From Cynocephalus volans (taxonomy: Eukaryota; Chordata; Mammalia; Dermoptera; Cynocephalidae): a stretch of 64,000 nt of DNA. The DNA is taken from the NCBI RefSeq assembly GCF_027409185.1, contig NC_084463.1:45176407-45240406 (forward strand), written 5' to 3'. The position numbers and the translations under genes were made by a program. Positions 12,600-24,499 of the stretch are shown here, piece by piece. The notes beneath the pieces are model-generated. The model was not told the DNA's origin. It made no database searches and worked only from the letters and a program-made list of their open reading frames with translations. The first letter of the stretch is position 1, and each line of letters starts with the position of its first letter.

Positions 12600-13159
12600 T
12601 ATTCTTTGTTTTACATTGTATTTTATAAGCATTATGGAGTTCATGAAGAATTAAAATGCAAAACTTTAAGTAAAACTCAGCCTGAAGAAAATGTACATAC
12701 ATAAGATAAAGTTAGCATGTAGATATGGCAGGCTGTAAGACCGTATAGTTGTCTAAGTTGAACACAGATTTGTCCCTGGTACTTCTGATGTCATGGCAAA
12801 AAAGGCAGTTTCTCTTGTTCCATGGCTGATGTGGAATTGAGAAGAGAGTATGCCAAATTCTCATGGTACATCAAGACTTGCTGATGCCATTATCTGACAA
12901 ACCTTCACTGGTTACATAGATGATGTAGTGAAGTTTTTCACCAATCTGAAAAAATAACGCTGAGTTTCCTGCAGTGGAAATGGTTACTTAGTGCTAAAAC
13001 ACTTAATAGGTGTGGGGGGATTTTTGATTGTTTTGGGGGCTTTTCGTGAGTCTCTGTTATAGTGTGGTTCTAGACAGCTTTTAGAAGGCTGTACTTGATT
13101 CATGGATAAAACGTGGATTGTCTGGAGGTTTGAGTCAATTGTAGGTCCTTAAATAACTC
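12600..13159. other. Non-coding stretch, nothing recognised
   Basis: No exon or named repeat was identified. If the gene model is right, this is intronic sequence. Confidence 0.4.
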
Positions 13160-13800
13160 TGTTTCTCTCAGTTCATCCGTACGTGCAGGTGTGCAGCATA
13201 CTATTAAGAGTTATTTTTTCTGGCAGATATTCCCACTTGAACCCACTCAATCTAGTCTTAGTTCAGTTCTTCAAAAGTTCACCAATAACCTAAATTATAG
13301 TCTCATTCTCTAGTCTTTGCCTTATTTGAATCTTCTGCCATACTTGAAACTACTGTTCATGATCTTCTGGAAATTCTTCAGTGTTACTTTTTGTCATGAC
13401 CTCACTGGTGGTTTTTTCTCTGAATTGTTCTACTTTCTTCTCTTTAATGTACCTCATCCAAGTGCTTCATCCTGGGCCCTGTTCTTCTGTCTGCAATTTT
13501 TTTCCCTCTGATTTGGTCCTCTGTAGTTTGTACTCATATTTCTCACCGGCTTGTTCCTCTTTTCCAACCTTTCAATCATAGGTTGATGTCTCTATGGAAT
13601 GCTTCTTTGTAGCTCTCCAAAATGAACCTCAAGCTCAAGAAATTCAAAACAAAAACCAAACCTGCTCTCTCGTCTTACATATGGCATCACTGCCATCTAA
13701 CTAGTGACCCAAACCTCTAAACTGGGATTTCTTCTGGACTCCTCTCTCTCAAGTCCAGTCTCAAGTGGTGTCAACTCGCTGCTTTTGTTTGTTTGCTCTT
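13160..13800 (+). mobile_element. L2-like LINE fragment
   Basis: The order of motifs (ttcttcaaaagttcacc, cctgggccctgttcttct, aaacctgctctctc, tggactcctctctctc) matches the 3' coding part of an old mammalian L2 element in sense orientation. It is strongly decayed, with only short open frames. Confidence 0.45.
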
Positions 13801-14505
13801 TTTATTTTATTCTGATGTCTGTATACAGTGTCACTATAGGGGCTGTTGGTACTTGCAAGCACACACAGTAACTGTTTTACTTGAAATGTCCTTCTTGTCA
13901 GAACTTGAAGATGTGTTCACTGGGTCATGCAGTTAAGTCTCTGGTGAACTGTGCTTCTGGCCACCACGTGCGGTGATGTCTTTAGGAGTCCACAGGGAGA
14001 AAGCATGCAGGAATTAGTGGACAGGTTTGAACAAGGGGCAATTAAAAGACATGCAAAGAATGAAAAAAGAAAGCACAGATTTCTATAATTTGTACCTTTT
14101 GCTTTTATAAATATGTCAGCGATTTTATGTGAAGTTTTTCTTAATGCGCAATTAATTGTATGTTTGTAGTTCAAAAAGACCTTTTGTGTTTTCAAACTCT
14201 CTTAAAGATTGTACTTAATTTTTCTCCTGTTTCAGGTAATTACTTAAATATGAATAGGTAAACATGGATGTGTGCATGGGTAACTATGTTTATGAACTGC
14301 AACCGTTGTTAACAGTTTCTTAACAGAAAGTGACAACCTAATCAACTGAATATTTTACATTCACAATTACAGTTTGAGATCTCATATAACATGTGAAATG
14401 TGCTTTATTCATCATTTTGAATCTAATAGTCAATCTGAATGTACACACTACATATTTCAAGTGAAGGTACCACCTATGGTCTATTCACTTTTTCAGTCTT
14501 CTGAT
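13801..14505. other. Non-coding stretch, nothing recognised
   Basis: No supported feature was seen. A 92-codon minus-strand frame at 13,917-14,195 has no recognisable domain. Confidence 0.4.
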
Positions 14506-14880
14506 TATTTGCTGCATAACAAAGTACCACAAAACTTAGTAGCTTTAAGCAAGAATTTCTTCTTATTACATGTCACACTGTTGTGGGTAAGTAGACTGGA
14601 CAGGGCAGTGTGGGTTGGCTGCTGCGTGGTGTCTCTGGTCTTGGCTGGAAGTACACTAGTGACTGGGGACATTGAACAGCATGCAGCCCTCACTTTGTAG
14701 TCAGGTTGGACTTCTTCACAATCTGGCAGTCTCAGGGTAATCAGGGTTGTCTGGCTTCTGCCAGAGCCACTGTCCAAGAGGCCCAGGCAGAAGCTGTGAG
14801 GCTTTTTATGATCTCCTCTTAGAAGTCCCAAAGCAGCTCAAGCACATCACTAAGAGCAGCCCTGATTCAAGGAGAGGGCG
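14506..14880 (+). repeat. Interspersed repeat fragment of unassigned family
   Basis: It begins like the widespread mammalian repeat tgctgcataacaaa-taccacaaaacttagtagct. It belongs to the same general family as the fragments at 33,746 and 63,520. No terminal structure was resolved. Confidence 0.45.
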
Positions 14881-15989
14881 ATTAGATTTCACCTGTCGAT
14901 AAGAGGAATAATAAGAATTTGCATCAATCTTTAATATATAACAGTTTGTCACAAATTTGTACATGCAAAATATACTTTGCCCCTCTCAAGAGCCCCAGAA
15001 ATCATTTGCTATTATGGACCCACCTAGAAGCTTAACATAACCAGATCCTAGGGGCCTGTCACCTGCCCCTCCACACACACCCAGCTCACAGTGAGGAGAC
15101 TGGCATGAACATGTGTGGGTACTTCCCTTCAGACATGGTTAGTGGGAAGAGGAGACTCATGTAGGCACTGGTCTGAGCAGTTACTTATTCCCTTTAGGCA
15201 CCTGCTCTACTTCTTTGATTAGGGCCCAGCCCTCATCCCTGGAAAGATGCCTCATGCCTCTTCATTCTGCCGTCTGGGCTCTTGCCATTCTCTGTCAATA
15301 TCCTTTTTCCTTAAATGCCTGGGTATGAAGTTGACTGACTTGCTTAGCTTATTTCTTACTGTAAGTTGGGGATCCAATGGCTTCCTTTTCATTTTTTATC
15401 TAACTCTGACCTTTTGATTCGATGCAGTGTAATCACAGCTTTAAAAAGCATGGACTTCCTGTGAACTGAAACCCATAGATCAAAACTACCCCCACCCACT
15501 CTGAGACACAGGCCCTTTGTTCTCTGGCCTCCCCTTCTCTCGAAGGCTGCTATTAGGTGATGTCCTTTGAAGCTGTATTTACCAAGGACTATTTCTATGT
15601 CACATCCTAAGGTTCTTAAAATGCTGAAAATATCTTGCCATATCTTAAAAAAAAAAAAAAAAAAAAACACTGGTTTTGATCCTTACCAAAAATGAAAGCA
15701 CAGCTGGGCTGGTGTCCAAGAAGGCTCACTCACTGCTGGCTGGCAGTGGGTGGTACTGGAGACTCATGGGGGCTGTTGGTGCACATACCTGCTCATGGTC
15801 TTTCCATGTGGTTCCCCATTACGGTGGTCTCAGGGTGGTTGGTTTTGCTACATGATAACTAGCTTTCCACAATGCAGTTGTGTAGTCCAGCCTTTGAATT
15901 CCCAAACTTACAGTTTTCCCTTGGTCTGTTGGCCAAACAAGTCACTAGGGCCAAGCAAGGCTCAAGAGGAATTAGTTTCTACCACAGAG
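14881..15989. other. Non-coding stretch with a poly(A) run
   Basis: A run of about 21 A lies at 15,646-15,666. It might be the tail of an unidentified plus-strand retroposed sequence, but no duplication or source gene was recognised. Confidence 0.35.
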
Positions 15990-16265
15990 GGAGGAGAAGG
16001 AAAAAAGTTGTGGCCACCTTTAATCTGCCAGAAATGTCATTGTTACAAATGTTTGTTCCAAGTTTATTATAATTTGCCTTGTGAATACTTCTTTGACTTA
16101 CAGATTATTTCAAAGTACATCATATAATTTTCAAATATTTGAGACTTTTGTGTATATATTTTTGTTGTTGGTTTCTAATTTAATGCCATTGTGGTCAGAG
16201 AACAAATTTCTTAAGATTTCAGTCTTGAGATTTCTTTTGTAGTTTGATGTATGCTCTGTCTTGGT
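15990..16265 (-). mobile_element. Antisense L1 ORF2 fragment
   Basis: The plus strand shows the complement of L1 ORF2, for example atgccattgtggtcagagaaca near 16,182 and tttgatgtatgctctgtc. Further antisense L1 pieces follow at 17,331-17,480 and 17,684-17,985, so this is probably one L1 broken by later insertions. Confidence 0.6.
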
Positions 16266-16462
16266 GTGTGCTCCTGTATCAGTCTGTTTTTAGTACCTGA
16301 CACTGGAATATGTATTCAATACTATTCAATCACCTCTTAAAGGTTCCACCTTTCAAATACCATAATCAGATTTCCCACCTTCTTGACACTGTTACAGTCA
16401 GGATCAAGTTTTTAACACATGAACTTTTGGGAGACACATTCAACCCATAGCAGCTGCACATA
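16266..16462 (-). mobile_element. MaLR (MLT1/MST-like) LTR fragment, antisense
   Basis: It has an antisense MaLR-like start (ctgtatcagtctgttttta) and end (gacacattcaacccatagca). The middle is deleted, leaving only about 200 bp of the usual ~400 bp. Confidence 0.5.
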
Positions 16463-16504
16463 TGCTTTATGTAGATCAGATAGGTTGAGTTGAAAACCAT
16501 TCTG

Positions 16505-17330
16505 TTTCTCATATTATACTCTCACAGCACACTTCTGACCCCACATATGTGGGGATTTCTCTCCACACACTAAGCAAACAATCAATTCTGTGGCAGACAC
16601 CAGCTGACTGTACTCCAATTCAAATCTATTCTGGCACTAGCTACCTAGAGATAGCATCAAATCTCGTTAAGTTAGGAGCCCAGTTCCTAAGACTTCTCCC
16701 ACTTAAGATGCCAGTCACAAGTCCAGGTTCCTGGAATTTCTGACTGACTAGCTATAAATCAGGGTTCCAACAACCTTCTTCTTCCTCTTTAGGCTAAATT
16801 AATTTGCTGGAGCAGCTTAAAGAACTCAATGAAAAACTTATGTTTACCGGTTCATTATGAAGGATATTTTAAAAGGTACAAATAAACAGTCAGGGGAAGA
16901 GTGAGGTCTGCACAGGGTGAGGTCTGGATGGGCCTCAGGCACAGGAGCTTCCATTCCCTTGGAGTTGGGTGCCCCACCCTTCTAACAGATGGATGATTTC
17001 CGCTGTCCAGTAGCCTCTCAAACCCTTGCTCTTGGGTTTAATGAGGCCTCATTACATAGGCACGATTGATTAAATCACTGTCCACTGGTGATCATAACCT
17101 TCAGCCTGTCTCTTCTCTGCAGGTTGAGGGGTGGGCTGAAAGTCCCAACCCTCTAATTACAGTGTTAATTTTTCTGGCAACTGTCCCCAATCCTGAAGCT
17201 ATCTAGGTGCAGCCAGCCATCAGCCAGATCATTAGCACGCAAAAATTGACACTCTTCCCACTTTGGAGATTCTAAGGATTTTAGGAGTTGCATGGCAGGA
17301 GATGGGGATAGCGACCAAATATATACTTTC
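16505..17330. mobile_element. ERVL (MLT2-like) LTR inserted in L1
   Basis: The section around 17,120-17,330 (ggttgaggggtgggctgaaag, tccccaatcctgaagctatc, gagatggggatagcgaccaaa) matches my recollection of an MLT2-type ERVL LTR. L1 sequence lies on both sides. Boundaries are approximate. Confidence 0.5.
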
Positions 17331-17480
17331 ATGATATCGCATAGGTCAAATTTTGTCATACATATTCCTGATTTTTTTATATGGTTCTTTCATGAGTTTC
17401 TGAGAGAGGAGTATGACTTCTCCAACTATGATTGTGGATTGTCAATTTCTCGCTGTAGTTCTGTTGTTTTTTGTTTTAGG
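17331..17480 (-). mobile_element. Antisense L1 ORF2 fragment
   Basis: It contains the complement of a common L1 ORF2 segment: gacttctccaactatgattgtggattg and tctcgctgtagttctgtt. It is interrupted on the right by a Tigger-like element. Confidence 0.55.
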
Positions 17481-17683
17481 TAAAGTCATGTACTGCATAA
17501 TGACATTTTGGTCAACAACAGACCACATTTATGATGAAGAAATAGTCTACATAGCCTAGGTGTGTAATAACCTATACCATCTAGGTTGTGTAAGTACACT
17601 CTATGATGTTCGCACAATGACAAAGTCACCTAATGACGCATTTCTCAGAACGTATTGCAGTCATTAAGCCAACATGACTGTAC
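17481..17683. mobile_element. Tigger-type (pogo/mariner) DNA transposon, deletion copy
   Basis: The inverted ends agtcatgtactgcataatga (left) and its counterpart near 17,665-17,681 (ttaagccaacatgact) bound a 200-bp element flanked by TA dinucleotides. It contains gtgtgtaataacctatacca and tctatgatgttcgcacaatgac, typical of a Tigger-related family. It sits inside L1 sequence and carries no transposase. Confidence 0.6.
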
Positions 17684-17985
17684 TTTGAGGCTCTGTGTTT
17701 AGGCACAGATGGATTTATAATTGTTACATCATTCTCACATATAATACTTCTCTTATTATGAAAGTGCTCTATTTCTGGTGATATGTTTTATCTTGAAGTT
17801 TCTTAAAGATTTTTATGCTTACTGTCTGTGTAGTATACCTTTTTCCATTTTTTTAACTTTCATTTTGTTTGGGTCTTTGTATTTAAAGCATGTCTGTGGA
17901 TAGCATATAGTTGAATCTTTCCTATCAAGCCTGTCAGTCTGCCTGAAGTAGAATATACACTCCAATTGTATTTAAAGTAATTATT
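17684..17985 (-). mobile_element. Antisense L1 ORF2 fragment
   Basis: The L1 complement continues after the Tigger-like insertion. It is further interrupted by the tRNA-head SINE at 18,002. Confidence 0.45.
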
Positions 17986-18001
17986 AATAAGGTTGGATTT
18001 A

Positions 18002-18078
18002 TAGGATCCGAACCCGCGGCGGGAGCACTGTTGCACTCCCAGCGCTGCACCCTCCCGAGTGCGCCATGGGGTCGGCCA
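18002..18078 (-). mobile_element. Tail-less monomeric tRNA-head SINE, 77 bp
   Basis: On the minus strand this is a single tRNA-sized unit of 77 bp. It has an A box (plus-strand cccgagtgcgcca, 18,054-18,066) and a B box (plus-strand ggatccgaacc, 18,004-18,014). It has no second unit and no A tail. Perfect 16-bp repeats aataaggttggattta flank it at 17,986-18,001 and 18,079-18,094, so this is the complete inserted sequence. Confidence 0.85.
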
Positions 18079-18252
18079 AATAAGGTTGGATTTAGATCTG
18101 CCATTTTGCTACCTGTTTTCTATTTATCTCAATTGCCTTTTGGTTCTCTTGTTTTTGTTTTTCTAAATTCTTTTTGGTTACTTTTTTGGGGGGGGTCAAA
18201 TTTTCTAATGTTTCTGTTCGATTCATGTATTGGCTTTTTAAAATGATTTTTT

Positions 18253-18418
18253 TTTATATAAAAGATGACAAGTAAGGGGTTCTTAACCCTTGACTTGGTG
18301 GTGTCAGCACCACGCTCTCCCAAGTAAGCCAACTGGCCATCCCTACATAGGGATCTGAACCCGTGGCCTTGGTGTTGTCAGCACTACAGTCTCCCAAGTG
18401 AGCCATGGGCTGGCCCTG
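18253..18418 (-). mobile_element. Dimeric t-SINE (CYN type), diverged subfamily
   Basis: Two tRNA-like units are in tandem on the minus strand, with the right-hand unit ending in ggccagcccatggctcac. The first unit has the style tggtgttgtcagcac rather than the gcgggagcg style of the GC-rich subfamily. Flanking repeats aaatgatttttt are at 18,241-18,252 and 18,419-18,430. Confidence 0.75.
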
Positions 18419-18430
18419 AAATGATTTTTT

Positions 18431-18980
18431 AAATAATTTATTTTTAATTTTGGTGAGAAACACAAAATGTACGTAAAATTTACCATTTTAAATGTTTCTT
18501 AACCTTTAAGTAGTGTTAGGTATAGTGACACTGTTGTGCAGCAAGTATCCAGAACTTTTTATCTTGGAAAACTGAAACTCTATACCCACTAAATGACAGC
18601 TTTCAATTACCTCCCTCCAGCTTCTGTCAAGAACCATTCTACTTTGTGTTTCTAAAAATTTGACTTACATCAGTGGAGCCTTACAATATTTGTCATTTTG
18701 CACGTGGACTATTTCACTTTGCATAATGTCTTCAAGTTTCCATGTGGCAGCATATAACTGTCAGGATTCTCTTTGTTTTCAAGGTTGACTGATATTTCTT
18801 TGAATGTATACACCATGTTGTTTATCCATTCACATTTGTCTGTGGACATTTTGATAGCTTCCATCTCTTGGCTAAGTAAATAATGCTGCTATAAAAATTG
18901 GTGTATAAATGTCTCTTTGAGATATTGCTCTTTATTATTCTAGATATATACATAGAAGTTGGTTTGATGGATTATTTTGT
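18431..18980 (-). mobile_element. L1 3' end, antisense, first part of a long L1
   Basis: The plus strand carries the complement of an old L1 3' end (aatttaccattttaaatg, cagaactttttatcttgg, tttcactttgcataatgtctt, ttgtttatccattcac). The element continues after the MaLR insertion at ~19,870 and runs to about 22,890. Confidence 0.65.
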
Positions 18981-19870
18981 GTATTAGTCTATTTCTATCA
19001 CTTATAACAAAATACCTAGAACTAGGAGATTTATAAAGCAAACAAAATTTATCGCTTACAGTTTCAGAGGCTGGGAAGTCCAAATGAAATAGAGCTCCCT
19101 GCACCCTCATAACGTACACTATCTGCTTCTGTAGAATTGCTTGCTTAACCTAAGTAACTCCATTTTACCCGCTGTCTGACCTGCATACTACCCCCGCTTC
19201 TGCGTGAGAAACCGTTGACCTCATAGAAACGAAAACCATTACATAGAAACAGGAGCCATACACAGTGAGCTATTACATAGGAACAGGAACCGTATACAGT
19301 GAAAATTTGTATGGTTGATTGCTCTAACGGCTCAGTTTTGGCTTCTGTAACCTAGCTACCTAGCTTGCTTTGTGCACCTGGACAAACCTGTGTCAATGGG
19401 ACGTGGCTTTTGCCATTAAAAACCCCACAAAACCAAGGCCCGGGGCCATTCTCCCTTGGTTGCTCCTTGAGAGACGGTCACTGGCCAGCTGGAGTGAATA
19501 AACTGCCCTTTTCTGCACAAGTGGCGTGTAAGTGCGTTTTTGCAGGAGGGTGCCTCACAACACAAAGTCCAGGGAACACATCTGGTGAGGGTCTTGGTGG
19601 TGGTGACAGTGACTCCTCACATATTACAAGATGGTGGAAGCAGAGAGAGAGACCAGCCTCCTTATTTACTCTTTTTAAAGCCTTGAGAAACACACCCATA
19701 ACCACAATTATTAATCCATTCACTATGGCATGGTCCTGCAGTCTAATCACCTCTTCAAGGCCCCACCTTTCAATTACTGTAGTAGGATTTCCCACCCTCA
19801 ACAGTTACAGTGGGGATTAAGCCTCAATGAGGTTGGAGGGGACATTCAATCTACAGCCTATAGTAATTAT
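18981..19870 (-). mobile_element. MaLR (MST-like) LTR split by a younger ERV LTR
   Basis: Antisense MST/MLT1-type LTR sequence lies at 18,981-19,084 (tgtgtattagtctatttcta, ggctgggaagtcca) and resumes at 19,563-19,870 (aaagtccagggaacacatctgg to acattcaatctacagc). The two halves fit together with the solo LTR removed. The LTR itself sits within L1. Confidence 0.7.
19085..19562 (+). mobile_element. Solo ERV LTR, 478 bp, with 4-bp target duplication
   Basis: The element starts TGAAATAG and ends CACAACA, with 4-bp direct repeats CAAA at 19,081-19,084 and 19,563-19,566. A polyadenylation signal aataaa at 19,497-19,502 lies about 60 bp before the end, as in a sense-strand LTR. A 4-bp duplication fits gammaretrovirus-like integration. 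There is no internal region, so recombination between two LTRs probably left it. The 151-codon open frame across it is not a gene. Confidence 0.75.
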
Positions 19871-22800
19871 ATATTTTTAGTTTTTTACAAAGCCATTGTA
19901 CTTTTTTTCCCCCCATAGCGGCTTCACCATTTTACATTCCCACAAGTGGTTTATAAGGGTTATAATTTTGCCAACATTTGTTATTTTCTATTGAGTGTGA
20001 AGTAATATCTTGGTTTTTGATTTGCATGTCTCTGATGGTCAGTTATGTTAAGCATCTTTTCGTATGCTTGTTAACCATTTGTGTGTCATCTTTGGAGCCA
20101 TGTTTATCCTTTTCCCATTTTTTAATCATGTTTTTTCGTTATTGAGTTGTGAGAATGTCTGTATTCTGGATGTTAGCTTCTTATGAAATATATGATTTGC
20201 AACTTTTTTTCATTTTGGGGGTGTTATTGCAAATAGTGTGTTTTTCATTTCAAATTCTGCTTGGTGATTGCTGGTATATAGGAAGGCGACTGACTTTTGC
20301 ATGTTAACACTTTATCCTGCAATCCTGCTATAATCACTTCTTAGTTCCAGGAGTTTTTCTGTTATTTTGGATTTTCTGTGTAAACTGTCATATCATGTGC
20401 AGACAGACACTTTTTTTTATTCCTTCCCTGTCAGTACGCCTTTTATTTTGTGTTGTTGTGTTATTGCATTAGCTAGTACTTCCAGTAGTGTTGAAAGGAG
20501 TGGTGAGAGGGTACATTCTTGCTTTGTTCCTGATTTTGTGAAAAAGCTTTGAGTTTCTCACCATTAAGTATGATGTTAACTGTAATTTTCTGTAAATAGT
20601 GTTTATGAAGTTGAGGAAGTTCCCTTCTATTCTTAGCTTACTGAGAGTATTTATCATGAACGGGTGCTGTATTTTGTCAAATTCTTTTTCCTCTATTGCT
20701 CTGATCATGTGATTTTTCTTTTAAAGTATGTTGATGTGATGGATTACATTAATTGATGTTCAAATGTTAACCAGCTTTGTGTGCCTGGAATAAATCCCAC
20801 TTGATCATGGTACATAATTCTTTTTATAGATTGTTGGACTAAGTTTGCAAATATTTTGTTGAGGACTTTGTATGTTCATGAGACATAATTATTTGTAGTG
20901 TTTTATTCTTGTAATGTTTTTTCTGGTTTTGGTATTAAGGTAATGCCATCCTTATATAATGAGTTGGGAAGTATCCTATCTGGTTCTATTTTCTAAAATA
21001 GATTGTAGGCAATTGTTATAATTTCTTCCTTAAATGTTTGGTTGAATTAATCAGTGAACAGATCTGGGCTGGGTTCTTTCTGTTTTGAAGGTTTTTAGTT
21101 ATTTACTTAATTCTCATAATATATATAGACCTACTGAGATTGTGTGTCTCTTCTGAGCTTTGGTAAGTTTTGTCTTTTGAGGACTTGGGCCATTTCATCT
21201 CGGTTATTAAGTGTGTGCCCAGAGAGTTGTTCCTAGTATGTATTATCTTTTAATGTGCACAGGATCTGCTGTAGTAATGTCCCCTTTTTTATTTTTGATA
21301 TTTGTAATTTCTTTCATCTGTCTTTCATTCTTACCCTGGCTATGGGCTTATCAATTTTATTGATCTTTTCAAAGAACTGCTTTTTGAGTGTTGCTGTTTA
21401 TTATCTTGGTTGACTTGCTATTTATGATTTGTTGATTTCTGCTCTATCTTATTATTTCTTTTCTTCTGCCTCCTTTGGATTCAATTTGTTCTTTTTTTCT
21501 AGTTTGTAAAGGTGGAAACAGATTATTTTAGATGTTTTTTCTTTTCTAATTATTCATTCAGTGCTATCAAAGCACGGCTTTTGATTTATCTAACAAATTT
21601 TGATACCTGAGTTTTCATTTTCATTTGGTTAAATATTTTTTAATTTCTCTTAAGATTTTTTCTTTGACCCATATATTGTTTCATTGTTGTCACTTCATTT
21701 CACTTATACACAATCTTACATAACTATGTATATATGTGTGTGTAAAAGCATAATTGTATACATTGTTACTATTATTGTATACAACATGTTATCTGTTAGA
21801 TCAATTAAGAAAAATAAAAGTTTTTATTTATTTATTTATTTATTTATTTATTTTTTTATTTTTTGTGACCGGCGCTCAGCCAGGGAGTGCACCGGTCATT
21901 CCTATATAGGATCCGAACCCGCGGCGGGAGCGTCGCCGCGCTGCTAGTGCAGCACGCTACCGAGTGCGCCACAGGCTCAGCCCTAAAAGTTTTTATTTTA
22001 CCTGCACTTATTTCTTCTTTAATGCTCCTTGCTTATGTAGATCCAGTTTATCTTTTTCTTCTCTCTAAAGAAATTCTTTTAACATTTCTTGCAAGACCGT
22101 TTATACTAGTAAATTTTCTTAATTTTTGTTCATATGATAAAGTCTTTATTTCTCTTTCACTTTTGGAGGATGATTTCACAGGGTGCAGAACTCTAGGTTG
22201 GTGGATTTCTTCTCTGAACACTTTGAATATTTCACTCCACTCTCTTCTTGTCTGCATGCTTTCTGAGATGTTTGATGTAATTTTCATCTTTGTTTCTCTA
22301 TAAGTAAGATGATTTCTCCCTACTTCTGGCTTTTTTTCAGGTTTTTTTTTTTAATCTTTGATTTTCTGTAGTTTGAAAATGATATGCCTAAGTGTAGATG
22401 TTTAGAATTTATCTCTTTTGGTGTTCTCTAAGCTTCCTGGATCTTGGTTTCATGTCTGACATTAATTTGTGGAAGTTCTCAGACATTATTGTTTCAAATA
22501 TTTCTTTTGTTTCTTTCTCTCTCTCTTCTCTTTCTGGTGTACTTATGAGTCTATGGTACATCTTTTGTCATTTTCCCAAAGTTCTTGGATATTATGATCT
22601 GTTCCCATGCATCCTTTTTCTCTTTGGTTTTCAGATTTTGAAGGTTCTATTGATGTATCCTCAAACTCAGAGATTCTTTTCTCTCAGTTTCATTCATTCT
22701 AATAAGCCAATCAAAGGTATTCTTCATTTCTGTTACAGTATTTTTGATCTGTGGTGTTTTTTGTTGTTGTTGTTGCTCTTGATTTGTTTATTTCATAGAA

Positions 22801-22890
22801 CTTTTATCTCTCTGCTTACAATGCCCATCTGTTGTTGAATGCTGTCTACTTTATCCATTTGAACCCTAAACTAATTTGTCACAGTTTTAA
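19871..22890 (-). mobile_element. Long antisense L1 (ORF2 and 5' portion), degenerate
   Basis: The minus strand carries L1 ORF2 reverse-transcriptase remnants. The minus-strand frame at 20,469-20,708 has the motif FDKIQHPFMI and IEGNFLNFI, characteristic of the L1 RT palm region. On the plus strand, antisense phrases such as ggttttggtattaaggtaatg (near 20,925) and ctgcttggtgattgc appear. Towards 22,000-22,890 the sequence resembles the L1 5' region. Many stops show it is dead. A t-SINE is inserted at 21,830. Confidence 0.7.
21830..21982 (-). mobile_element. t-SINE (CYN type) with (ATTT)n tail
   Basis: The minus-strand tRNA-like head ends in a TAAA-type tail, seen as (TTTA)n on the plus strand at 21,826-21,860. 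Perfect 15-bp repeats taaaagtttttattt flank it at 21,815-21,829 and 21,983-21,997. It lies inside the antisense L1. Confidence 0.88.
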
Positions 22891-23093
22891 AAAAAAAATT
22901 CCATGTTTGATAATTTTAATATTATAGCCATTTCTTCTGATGCTTGCTCTGTCAATCCAAATTGTGGGGTTTCTTTTGTCCTTTTGAATGCCTTGTAATG
23001 TTTTTCTTTATAGCCAGACATGATGTACCAGGGAAAAGAAACTGCTTTAAATATGCATTCAGTAATTTGGTGGTAAGGTGTGAAGAAGGGGAG

Positions 23094-23456
23094 CTGTCTT
23101 AGTTTGTTCAGATTGCTATAACAAAATACCTTAGAGTGGGTAATATAAAAACAACAGAAATTTATTGCTTCCAGTTCTGGAGGATGCAAAGTCTAGGATC
23201 AAGGTTCTAAGGTATTCTATGTCTGGTGAGAGCTCATTTCTCATAGATAGCACCTGGCTTGTGTCCTCATATGGTGGAAGGGACAGAGAAGCATTCCTTG
23301 GCCTTTTTTAAATAAGGGCACTAATACCTCTCATGAGGGATCTGCCCTCATGACTTAATTGCCTTCCAAGGGGCCCATCTCTTAATTCTGGTGCATTGTG
23401 GATTAGGTTTCAACATGTTAATTTGTGGGGACACAAACATTCAGACCCTAGCAGAA
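23094..23456 (-). mobile_element. MLT1A-like MaLR LTR, near full length, antisense
   Basis: It begins tgtcttagtttgttcagattg and ends acattcagaccctagcag. The internal landmarks ttctggagg, tgtcctcatatggtgga and aagggcactaatacctctca are in the order of the MLT1A consensus on the minus strand. Confidence 0.75.
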
Positions 23457-24499
23457 AAGTTCTGTAGTCTTATGATTAAGTCTCATCATTTTAATGAGCC
23501 TCTGTGTTTGGACTGTAAACTTTAGAAGTATACTCAATTTGTTTTTATTGTTTTTTTCTTCCCCCCTTCAGTGGGACAGAATGGCTGGATTGAGCCAGAA
23601 TTGGATATTTGTCTTCTTCCATATGGAAAAGCTAGAGTGGGTTGGAATTTAGTATTTTCTTATACCCAGGTTATTTAGGCTGTGATAATAGTACCACAGG
23701 TTAGGCTGGTTAAGTAGTTTTAACTAAGGTCAGGCCTTGTTAAGAAGAACAGAGTGTTCTGGCATAATTAAAAATGGTTTGCCTTTTCCTTTCACAGATG
23801 AAGCAAGAGGGTTTTTGTTTTTGATGTTTTTTTGTATGTTTGTTTTGTTTGGTGGCTCATTTATGACCAAGTCCCCCTAGAGTGAGTTTGCTTGTTTTGG
23901 CAGCTGGCTGGTATGGGGATCCGAACCCTCAATCTTGGTCCCCTCGGTCCCCTAGAGATTTTAACCCTCAGAGTTGTCTACACTGAGTCTCCATCAATTT
24001 GTCAGTTACAACTCAGGTTTTCCTGCTCTTACACTGGTTCTCGTGGTGGTTTCCAATAGTAAGTCTCTGCTCCTGTAATCCATGACTCTGTATATTTGGC
24101 TGTCTGCCTCTCAAATCTTGGGGGCAGTGATTTGTCCTTTGTCCCTCTCTCTTATGGTTCCAGGAAGTTGATTTTTCAGTCTCCTCAGATTTGTATTTGT
24201 TGTTATGATGGTGTGATGATTCCACTCTTTTTGAGCAGGAATAGAAACCAGGAATGTATTTCTAAAACTACCATCTTAATGTCTATGTAGATAGTCAAAG
24301 GATTTTGCTTCATACAACTACATAAATGATGAAATATATTGGTAGACTTCTTAATACTGAGTTTTTCTTTATTCATGAGAAAATTCCTTTCTGGTCTTCA
24401 TAGTCTATTTCTGTTTTTCTATAGTTAAATATTAATGTTTTTGCAGATCCTGTAATTTTTTTCTTTTTATTTGATGTTATACATTTATTAACTCTGCTG
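23457..24499. other. Mostly unassigned, with a possible diverged t-SINE at 23,885-23,945
   Basis: The phrase ggctggtatggggatccgaa (23,907-23,926) followed by ccctcaatcttggt resembles the B-box half of the older t-SINE subfamily. Nothing else was recognised. Confidence 0.4.

Noticed and set aside
18002-18078. Functional tRNA gene
   Set aside because: A and B boxes are present, but the fold is not cloverleaf-like by eye, the flanks are insertion duplications, and it matches the SINE heads elsewhere in the window.
19365-19820. 151-codon plus-strand frame
   Set aside because: It spans the boundary of a solo ERV LTR and a MaLR LTR.
20469-20708. Stand-alone reverse-transcriptase-like gene
   Set aside because: It is a fragment of L1 ORF2 with frameshifts on both sides.
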